Shown in pieces: positions 55,520 to 64,000 of a stretch of 64,000 nucleotides of DNA. This DNA is from Gymnothorax reevesii (lineage: Eukaryota > Chordata > Actinopteri > Anguilliformes > Muraenidae). Every line of letters begins with the position of its first letter. Within the stretch, counting starts at the first letter, position 1. A program made the translations under genes and the position numbers. The notes beneath the pieces were generated by a model. The model worked only from the letters and a program-made list of their open reading frames with translations, searched no databases and was not told the origin of the DNA. The stretch lies in the NCBI GenBank assembly GCA_029721435.1, contig CM056583.1:78682620-78746619 (forward strand), read 5' to 3'.

Positions 55520-56793
55520 TCCTCAGGTAGTGTTGAGGAAGTAGAAACCTGTTTTCAAGTGGAGGCAGTTATGTATGCAGTGCAACTTTTTTTAGTAAAG
55601 TTAATTTCTCGGCTGTACTCGGCTGCATTCTCATACCCAGGTGGTGTCAGATTGCTTCTGAAGAGGTGTCTATCCAGCTATTCAATTCCACCCTGCGTCC
55701 GCAAAATCTTTTTTCTTTCCAACATTTCCCCTGCTTTGATATGCAGCTCATACTATAAGTAGACCCCTCATCATTATAAGGGCTAATGTTGTCACTCATC
55801 AGCTCTGCGTAATCACGGTCATCATCATCATCATCACTGACAACTCTAATCAGTGTCATCAAGTCCTGTCGGCTGCATCATTACTCTGACCCATTCTCAT
55901 TATGGTCTTAATGATGAGTACTTTATCCTGTCATTATTACACCATTATTAGCTCTATCATGCTGTGCTGATTAAATGTAATTTTATACATGCCTTCTCAA
56001 GGATCTTGACGTACTTCAGTGAAAAGGGAGGGCTAGTTTCTGAAGATCAACCGGACTTTCAGTTTCATTTTGTTACGATCGAATGTTCTGTCTCTTCTGT
56101 TCTGATTCCAGTTGGATTAGTGTCATGAATATGCACGTGCTTGGGCCTGATTGTGAACAAATATGTACATTGTGTTAACTTCATATTGCACTGGAAGAGT
56201 GCTGTTATCAAAGTGCACCCTCTGTGCTGTAGGCAGTATGTGGGACGAGGCAGAATGGAAACCTTCTTCCAGAACATTATTCCAGCATCTGTGGAAATAT
56301 TGGCCAATGTGGCCACAGCCAATGTGTAGATTCAAGCTTGATTATTTTGGGCCAGAATTTTGCTTCAGACTGTCATTACTTATTAAATGCAATAGGGAAC
56401 AGTGGGAACATTCAGTGTGCAGCAGAAATTCACCGCCATGTCCAACAAAGAAACACTATGTGAACAGTTTTATCTCAGAGTTTTGCTAGTCCTTAGTACT
56501 AATGTGTTTTTTATTCCATAAATGAGGTTCCTTCAGCAACAAAATGGACATTTTCTCTTTTTATCAGCGCTGATTAAAATGGACCGTAGCTGAGGAAGCA
56601 AACGGAGCAAGAGCACTGGCAATATGTCTAGACATAGGTGACTTAAACACGGATTGTGAGAACAAAAAGAAATAGCTTTGAAGTTATTTAAACTCAATAT
56701 TGGTCTGACTCAACTCAGCAGCTAAAGCACTGCCTTTTTTGTGGTGTCAGTGAAAGCTAGAGCACACTAATCAATGACCCTCCTTTTATGCAG

Positions 56794-56892
56794 GGCCAGT
56801 CTGTGCTGGGGTTGTTGGTTTGAAAATGCCAAGGTACTGCTTATTCGGAGATACCGTCAATACAGCATCTCGGATGGAGTCAAATGGAGAAG
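56794..56892 (+). CDS. npr2: Receptor guanylyl cyclase exon 14: nucleotide-binding Cys and catalytic Asn/Arg
   Basis: Two bases complete Gly512, then residues 513-544, then one base of Ala545. [20 protein letters not shown] includes Cys527, which pairs with Glu455 to select GTP over [15 protein letters not shown] carries Asn534 and Arg538, which hold the ribose and the triphosphate in the transition state. All catalytic residues are intact, so an active guanylyl cyclase is predicted. Acceptor is TTTATGCAG and donor is GAAG|GTGAGC. Confidence 0.98.
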
Positions 56893-59800
56893 GTGAGCCT
56901 TTCTTTTATTTACCGGTTGCGAATGCTTTTTGATGTCGCCTATGGTGTGATGCCTTCCCATATATTTGATATAGGGAATAGGTGTTATTAATTAGCTATA
57001 CTTTATGTCAACTCACTGATATCAGTTCATATCTGTAGCAAGGACATACCATCGGATGTACCACAGGATTGGTAGAATCCTCGCCTTTTAACACGCACAG
57101 TTGTCTCTCTCAAACTGTTCTCATATTGCTGTATGAGCAAAGAAACCATTAATTTGCTCAATAACAAAGTAGAATAACAGGCCAGTTTATATTTAGCGGG
57201 GTTCTGCCGATGCTGGTCAGCGGTGGTTGTCCCCGACCAGCACTCTAAATCCACTGACCTCCACCCAGCTTTTGTCGACCGGCACTATTTTTTTCTAAGA
57301 TCAGTTAAATTGAGCGCATCCAGTGTCCAATATAACCGCAAGAAACAAAACCCTACATATGCTCTCCTCTTCTGTTATTGTCAGAATAACGAACTTTCGT
57401 TACCGACCCGCGCCCTGGCGTGGCCAATTTGCGGGAATCGTCAGCGCTGGTCATAATTGATATTTAAAAACCTGTGCAGTGGCGGAGCTAGAACTGAGAA
57501 CTGGGGGACACAGGCACGTCCCTTTATGACATCAATTAGTCCTGGCTGGTTCTCAATCATTTTTCCTTATTGATGCGTTTCCAATTATCGTAATAATCCA
57601 TTGGCAATTGAAGACGCGGCATATGCAATCTAACAGCAATGAAATAATGGACTAAATTCAGTACAGAAATATAAGTTACTTAGTAATAGGCCTATGCTTC
57701 ACGATAGACAAACTGCTCTGAAACTTCCGTGCCGCCTTTTCCGCACATCAGGCGATTTACCTTGCGCTTCATGATTGTTTCAATTCCTCATTTGAACTGA
57801 AAAACTTCAAGAAAAAAAAAGACTTCAATTCTGCATGAGAATCTCTAAAATACGCATGATTGAATCATGACTGACCTGCGTTCCAATGAAATATCACCTT
57901 TCACTCTCGGTACAGCGGAGGTTGATTTAAAAAGTGGAACTCAGCAATTAAATATAAAAAGTGTGGAACTCAAGCCATATGCGTGCAAGTTGAAAGGTAT
58001 GCAATCTTGAATTACGCTGATTTAAATGCAGCAAATATGCGTCCAGATGAATGATTGTCGTCTCATCTAGACGCGGAGAATTAGCAGCACCTGCCATATG
58101 ATGATTGTCATTATTAATGATGCAACATATCATGTAATTAACTTACTTATTAATTATTACAAGTTTTTTTAATCGTTCAGATCTGTTACGCTTTATTAGA
58201 AATGTTTGAAACATAAATTACAGTTGTTAAGTCGTATTCAGAAATTTAATCAAAAGTATTTGGATACAAAATAGCAAAAAAGTTTATGAATATGGGATCT
58301 ATATATGAAAATTAGATGCATCTCGCCATGTACCATGGAGCACATCAAAGAAACAGTAATCTCGGGTGACGGAGAGGCATTATTTGCATTCAAACTGTCG
58401 CAAAATTATTTTCATTATGTATATCCACCAACTCTCAGATTAAACCTACACCCCTCACTGAACTGACAAGATCATTCATGAATAATGCTGCTCATGGAAG
58501 GCGGATTGTCAGGTTAGGAGACTGCAGAAATTTTCTGTCCAGCACTCCTGGGCAGAACCCTGATTTAGATGGCGTTGCTTATTGCATAAGTCAGTTGACA
58601 TGAAATGTGAATGTTTTCATACTGTAAGTTCATAGAACTTTCTCGGGACTATCAATCATTTTTTGATCATTCGCTTGCTTTGTATTCAAGACTTACTCTA
58701 CAATAATACTGAATTCATTGGTCAGGCAGTAACCCCCACTTTACCTGGCTTTTATTAGACACAGGTGCATCGTTCACTATTAAAACTCCAGGAATGCTAG
58801 ACAGGTATCAGCAAATGAGAGAAAAAAAAAAAAAACTTTCTTTCTTATCCATGACTTTCAATACCTATCCAATGTACTGTAGTTTCGCCAAAGAATCTTC
58901 TCTTTTTTTTTGTTGGTAATTTGACCTTGTAAATGCGCATCAGGCACAAAGTGGGCAGCATGCGTTTATAGGGGTAATTTAAGCCAGCAAATGGCCAGCT
59001 ATTGTCATTGCCGAGCTTGGATTCCTGACACATCAGGCTGGCCTGTTGGGATGGCCTGGGGTCCTCTTTCAGCTTGTGCTGGATACAAGCAATCGGTGCA
59101 ATGAAAATATCAGTCTCCACACAGAGAGGAAATGCTCCATGCGGGGTGAAAATATAAGTGAAGTTAAAAAAAAAAGATGGAGGACACGGCGTGCTTTATA
59201 AACCTGATGTTAGCATGTGTTTGATACTCAGTTGTAGATTGCTTGTATTTGAATAATAATTTCACAGCACAGTTGGTATCCTTTGAAATTCATTGGTCAG
59301 TTGTAGTAGCTACTAGATGAAAAAACAAAGGGAAAATACAATTAACTTAAGCACTAAGTCTGATATTATTGGGCAGCCAATTCTGTAATCACATGCTGGC
59401 ACTACACTAAACTGGGCATGGGAAAAAATAACATGAAGGCCAGCTTAATTAGAAGTTTGTTAAGTCATCTGGAACATTCTAAGCAGTGGAGAGCATATGC
59501 CTTGCCAAAATAAAATAAATATGAAAAAAAACATATTCTTAGGAATAGGAGCCTTCAAACCACCAGAAAGTGCACAGCAACCGCAGTCATTACCCAAACA
59601 AAATTTTCCTTGCTTTGGATTTTTCTACTTCAAACAAAATTATTTCAAGTTGTCCAACGATTTGCAAACCAGGAGGAGGGCTGGAGGAGGAAACTCCATT
59701 GTATGCAGTGAATCTTTTTTTCTGCCAGCATATTCCTTTTAAAGATACATCCATAATAAGCTTACAGGAAAAGAAACAAGATAATTCATCTGTTGGATTT

Positions 59801-60611
59801 TTACTGACATTTCTTGAGGAGAATTTTTACCATTTCTGAGAGGTGTTAGCGATCTTAGCTGCATCTGGGAATATCTGGCTCGAGCTGGACAATTGATATC
59901 ACACAAGTGAGAGATGAATACATTCTACCCCCTACCATTATCATTCTGCTGCACAGGGTATAATCAGCTATATTTGCATGCGGAGCAGGAATTTGCTCCC
60001 AGATTTCAAATTCAAAGCAAAAATGAACAAGAGGCAAAGAACTTGGAGTATATAGAGTGAGAACAGTAAATTATGGACAGACCCAATGGATGGAATGACA
60101 GACAGACAGACGGGGTGATCACAATATGAGCTCATCTGGTGGAACGGGCACGTAAGAAGTGAAGAAAAAAAAATGGAGTAAAATATTGCTGTAATATCCC
60201 TACCCAATGGAAATATTGCAACATGGAACAGATTTAACGAAACTACCATTATTTGTTATGGATATTTATGTGCACGTTTTGGATTTGAACTGTGTTAGCA
60301 AATTGACTGCGGCCTACTGTAAGCATGCAGGAAGCTGACTGCATTCTGTGTAAAGTATACGACATAGTCCTGTAGCCAGAAACCACTGATGCAGTGTATC
60401 CAGGAATAGTTACACTGTATGACAAATGTGTGGTCCTTTATTGCTCTGTGAGTCATACAGTATCACTGACTGTGAATGTCAAATCATGATGATGTGCTTG
60501 GTCCCGCCCCACAGAAAGAACATGGTGCAGCTTGGTCCATGTATTATTCATGTCAATTCAAGGCATTGCACTTATACTGATTGTCTTTTCCCAAATGGAT
60601 TCTTTGTGCAG
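56893..60611. other. Intron 14 (3.7 kb)
   Basis: It holds a possible hAT-like element at 57197-58562. The remaining 58.6-60.6 kb has simple A and T runs only. Confidence 0.75.
57197..58562. mobile_element. Possible hAT-like non-autonomous element
   Basis: The left end CGGGGTTCTGCCGATGCTGG and the inverse of the right end (CAGGGTTCTGCCCAGGAGTG, then CTGGACAG) share the GGGTTCTGCC core and a GCTGG.CAG block. ATTTAG flanks both sides (57191-57196 and 58563-58568), a 6-base match where hAT elements make 8. The interior has no recognised transposase. Ends and class are provisional. Confidence 0.5.
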
Positions 60612-60703
60612 CGTTGAAGATACACCTTTCTTCAGCCACCAAAGAAGTGCTGGATGAATTTGGTTACTTCGATATCCAGCTACGCGGGGACGTAGAAATG
60701 AAG
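60612..60703 (+). CDS. npr2: Receptor guanylyl cyclase exon 15: cyclase C-terminal part
   Basis: Two bases complete Ala545, then residues 546-575, ending in phase 0. [20 protein letters not shown] is followed by [10 protein letters not shown], the conserved final strands of the class III cyclase fold. HLSS and EVLDEFG are closer to human NPR1 than to NPR2. Acceptor is TTTGTGCAG and donor is GAAG|GTGAGG. Confidence 0.97.
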
Positions 60704-61179
60704 GTGAGGAAGAATTGTGGGGGAGGCATTCTTTTAAATATTGTGCTAATTTTGACATATGATATACTTCAACAGCAAACGTGAGCTTAGAGTCATAATG
60801 GAAAAACATGGCATTGGTATATTGTCTAAATGTTTGAGATCAAGGCATTGTTGCTAATATTTCATGGGATATTTTAATTTTGACAAGGGATTTTTACTCA
60901 AGATATTTGAAAATATCAGAATGAACCAATAGATTTGACTTGGTTTTTAAAAACTTTGATTACATATGCACTTTTATTAGGAAACCATGTAACATATTTT
61001 ATTTACACAAAATTGCAGCACATTCCTGGAGTTGAAGGGCTCTGTAATACATCATTAGTGGAAGCCATTGTGACCTTTTAAGGAGGTTCAGCTCTCAAGT
61101 ATTTATGACTGATTACTCTTGCTAATCAATAAACCCCATTGCCTCTCAACATATTTATTGATTTTATATTTTCCTGCAG
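60704..61179. other. Intron 15 (476 bases)
   Basis: Short AT-rich intron; nothing recognised. Confidence 0.85.
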
Positions 61180-61242
61180 GGCAAAGGGAAAATGAGGACG
61201 TACTGGCTACTGGGGGAAAAGACTGATGTCTATGTAATTTGA
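61180..61242 (+). CDS. npr2: Receptor guanylyl cyclase exon 16: C-terminus and stop
   Basis: 20 codons (residues 576-595) and TGA at 61240-61242. GKGKMRTYWLLGEK closes the cyclase domain; Met in GKGKMRTYW agrees with human NPR2 (human NPR1 has Val). The protein ends TDVYVI, a tail unlike the C-termini of human NPR1 or NPR2. Its last residues fit a hydrophobic-x-hydrophobic PDZ-ligand pattern. Acceptor is TTTTCCTGCAG. Confidence 0.97.
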   Translation, partial: GKGKMRTYWLLGEKTDVYVI

Positions 61243-61775
61243 GCATGGTGCTTATGATATGTGCCAACCGCGTGGTTGCAGAGACCAAGCTGACAGTGGC
61301 ACAGATCATTGTTTTTATTTGTTCTAAAATAAGCCCTGAAGGTGTTTTACTTCCTGAATGGAACTACAAGATATTTGCTATGAACTGCCTTTGAAGAAAG
61401 AAAGGTAATTTCAGGTAGTTTTTCAAGATGTTTTTATGAAGAACCTATGAAGAACTTTCTGTCTTGGAAGTGAGTACTTTTCAATGATAAATTTAAATTT
61501 TTTGTGCTTTCTATATTACGATTTGTATAAGGTGTTTGGAATCGATGATTTATGAATAATATTTCCATGCAGCATACACAACAGTGGGGGGCACAATTTA
61601 TTGAAAGTGGTCATGGGCATCTGTGATAGGAACACATTGCTGGCATTGGGGTCAATGTGAGGTCCCATGTTGGTTGTGACATAATGCAGGAGCGTACATG
61701 TATAAATGTATATCAAAGATATTGCTAAATATTTTGCTCAATAAATTGAATAAAATGTATATATATATAATGTGT
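61243..61775 (+). other. 3' untranslated region
   Basis: About 530 bases run from the stop codon to the presumed cleavage site. The region has no long open frame in sense orientation and no recognised repeat. The end point is inferred from the polyadenylation signals and a following GTGTGTTTCTTGTT stretch that fits a downstream GU/U-rich element. Confidence 0.65.
61740..61754 (+). terminator. Two close AATAAA polyadenylation signals
   Basis: AATAAA occurs at 61740-61745 and again at 61749-61754. A TATATATATATAATGTGTGT stretch follows within about 30 bases. No earlier canonical hexamer was noticed after the stop codon, so this is the likely end of the transcript. Confidence 0.7.
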
Positions 61776-64000
61776 GTTTCTTGTTGCAAAGTAATCACTA
61801 AAACCCATATCATCATTTGATCAGTTTACCCAGTGTGCGCCTCATGTATGCCTGTGTGTCTGTGCGTGTTAGAGCAGGAATTAATGCCCTTGGAGTGCAT
61901 TGACAGCCATGATTGAAGCATGTGAAGCATAATTGGTGTTTTTTTTTTATCATACTGCAAACATAGCTCCTTACTGGCTCTTCACAAGGTGAGATGCAGT
62001 AAATCAGCAGAAATATTTTAAGTGTGTAATCAAATTAAATCTGTGATTAAGTAGGCTGACATTATAAGCATGTAATTGCCTGCCATAGGGGTAGTTGTTA
62101 ATATCTGGGCCACTGTGCTATAGCCAGTGTTCCACAAATATAACTCTCGTAAGCAATTCTGCTGAGGGAGGGTGGTTTTTCATACGTTTCATCCACATTA
62201 TTTAAGATTAATTTTGGTTATAATGTATTTTATGTTGACCTTCAAAGAAAATAGACATTATATTACTATATATAGCATATGGAAAAAGTAGGTTGTTGTA
62301 AATGATGATTTCATTCGTGTTTGCCAGCAAGCAAAAATATAAAGTACCTGCATTATAAATACCATACATTCTGGTAGACAAAATGTGAGGAATATCTAAA
62401 AAGGGCTTTTAATATTGAAGTCCCCAATGTATAATTCCAGAAGCATCAAGACAGGTCACTCCTATTAATTTGTATGCTAATTAGCTGCATGCATCTAATT
62501 AAAAGAGGATTAACCAGCTGCACTTGATACAGTAAGTGTCCAAATCAAGATGAGGAGAGTATTGCTAGTTCTAGAGATGCTGAATAGTTGCTGCCTGAAT
62601 TGCTGGTGAGTCAGTGACAAATACAATAAAATTATTAATGGTAACATGGAGAACTGAGAGAAAAATGAGGACAATATTTACCAAACACTAAAAAGCATGA
62701 AAGAAATAGGGCTTAAAGTCAAAGCTGTCTGTTAGGGACAGGTCAACACTTGATAGGATAGTTGCAAATAACCACAGAACTATATCTGTAGTATAAAACA
62801 CACCAATACATATCAGTACAAGTCTCAGCAAAAACAGCACATTGTGAACATTGCAAAACTGGTATTAACTGGAGTGTAACTGAAGCTTTGACCACTTTGC
62901 TTAACCCCATAAAACCTACAGACCCATATATGAGTCTGTCAGTACAGCTGCTGCGCTCAAACTTGTGAAAATTTGGACTTCTTTTAAACTCGAGAGGAGA
63001 TCCCAAGGTTTTCAACGATCCCAAAAATGTCCTGCTGAATTTTTGTATGAAATGATGCACAAGATTTAGGTATTTTCCATTTGGTGTAAAGTTCTAGCCA
63101 TAAAAACATGGCATCTTGGGTTTGAATTATTCCCTAATTCCAAGTGTGATGCAGCTTCAGTGAAGGGGTCCAACCAACAGATGCAGAATATGTGCGTGAC
63201 ATCGTCCTACAATATAAAAAAGAATCTAATTTGAATCTAATTTGGCCGCTGTGATCAATGTGCAGGGATGTGTTTGAGAACACCAGCGCATTACATGAAG
63301 GAGTGAGCATCACTGTCACTGGCTTGGTGGCACATAATTACGATGACATCGCTGGCCGCTCTGCTTCCATTAGTGAGTTTTCAGTGAAAGCTGGTGCGCA
63401 CATCTTCTCTGTTAGAAAGCAGTTGCCCTTCAGTGTGACACTTCTTAATTACCGTCGCCCTCCCCCTTGGCTCCTGCACTGCAACAGTAATTAGATTTGA
63501 CAAATTCACTGCAACACTATCTCGGAGTAGATGCTTCCATCTACATTTTTACATAGCTAGTAAACAGTATACATTTCTTCCATGGAACTACCGCACTTTG
63601 TTTCTGTTTAACAGTTCTATCTTTTTGGGCGGACTCTGTGCAAAGCTTGTGCAGCCTTAAATGCACTGGCAGACCAGGTCTCCACCATTAAATTCAATCT
63701 CAGTGATGGCTGCCTGAGGACCCGTTATCTTTCCGCTCTAATGGTGCTGCTTGTCACATGCTGTGCTTTCCTAGACGTCAGGAAGGTGTCCTGGGTTTAC
63801 AGCCTGTGTGAACATGGACCATGATTCAACTGAGGTGTGAATAAAGCAACTTTATATGAAGCCCAGCTTTCTCCTGATTTGCATGGGGCAACAGACTGCT
63901 CTAAAAACATGAATAAAGCTAATATTCAGGATTGAAGTCATATTTCTATTTGTGAAATAAGGCAAAAATTTAAATGAGTTTGCCTCATTTAAAGCTAACT
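61776..64000. other. Downstream flank, no gene recognised
   Basis: It contains the second copy of the TTAA-flanked repeat (62901-63225). The rest is AT-rich. A GC-richer patch at 63260-63830 has short open frames but no domain or splice pattern I recognise. Confidence 0.7.
62901..63225. repeat. TTAA-flanked repeat, copy 2 (right end missing)
   Basis: It begins TTAACCCCATAAAACCTACA and follows copy 1 (23591-23946) through GATCCCAAGGTTTTCAACGA, CCAAAAATGTCCTGCTGAAT, AAAAACATGGCATCTTGGGT and GATGCAGCTTCAGTGAAG up to ACAATATAAA. After that the sequence diverges, so the right terminus is lost. It has an insertion near the left end (GACCCATATATGAGTCTGTC, itself a small palindrome) that copy 1 lacks. 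Confidence 0.65.

Larger units (their letters stand above)
52022..56793. other. Intron 13 (4.8 kb)
   Basis: It holds a short MITE (52065-52376) and a possible LTR (54796-55519). A run of CATCAT/ATGATG triplets sits near 55815-55840. Nothing else is recognised. Confidence 0.75.

Noticed and set aside
63258..63494. Candidate exon of a downstream gene
   Set aside because: No family motif, no supporting neighbouring exon and no clear splice pair.

Overview
The window is a vertebrate nuclear genome segment, most likely from a ray-finned (teleost-type) fish. It holds the 3' part of one multi-exon gene on the + strand, with GT-AG introns from 186 bases to about 13.5 kb. The gene encodes a membrane guanylyl cyclase of the natriuretic peptide receptor family. 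The non-coding DNA is full of fish-type repeats: Tc1/mariner, hAT, TTAA-flanked and other palindromic elements, LTR-like elements, tRNA-derived SINE fragments and microsatellites.

The gene: sixteen exons (3440-3524 through 61180-61242) join in frame with no missing piece. They encode 595 residues from the transmembrane helix to the stop codon. In order these are a membrane helix, a juxtamembrane phosphorylation segment, a kinase homology (pseudokinase) domain, a dimerization coiled coil, and a complete class III guanylyl cyclase domain with all its metal, guanine and ribose/phosphate contact residues. The signal peptide and peptide-binding ectodomain lie upstream of base 1. The 16 exons match the count of exons 7-22 in the 22-exon mammalian genes. 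The membrane and kinase homology part is NPR2 (GC-B)-like. The cyclase part carries several residues shared with mammalian NPR1, so a fish npr1-type or third receptor is not fully excluded. The 3' UTR ends near two overlapping AATAAA signals at 61740-61754.

Layout: 1-3439 is upstream intron with a 207-base palindromic element. Intron 1 (3525-16977) holds several decayed repeats, a minus-strand tRNA-SINE and a TTAA-flanked palindrome. Intron 2 (17099-29250) holds a large CA-rich tract, a TA-flanked MITE abutting a Tc1/mariner element with a broken transposase gene, a TTAA-flanked repeat and a possible solo LTR. Intron 3 has a 326-base solo LTR with a perfect 5-base target duplication. Intron 8 has a 1.44-kb non-autonomous hAT element with a perfect 8-base target duplication and a second palindromic element. 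Intron 9 holds a fragment resembling a THAP zinc finger. Introns 11, 13 and 14 hold a deleted Tc1-like element, a short MITE, a possible LTR and a possible hAT-like element. Downstream of 61760 no further gene is recognised, but a second copy of the TTAA-flanked repeat is present.

There is no operon, CRISPR array, rRNA or intact tRNA gene. I found no convincing undescribed biological system. The most interesting points are a 25-residue phase-0 exon whose skipping would remove four of seven regulatory phosphosites, a C-terminus ending like a PDZ ligand, and several mobile elements with datable structures.
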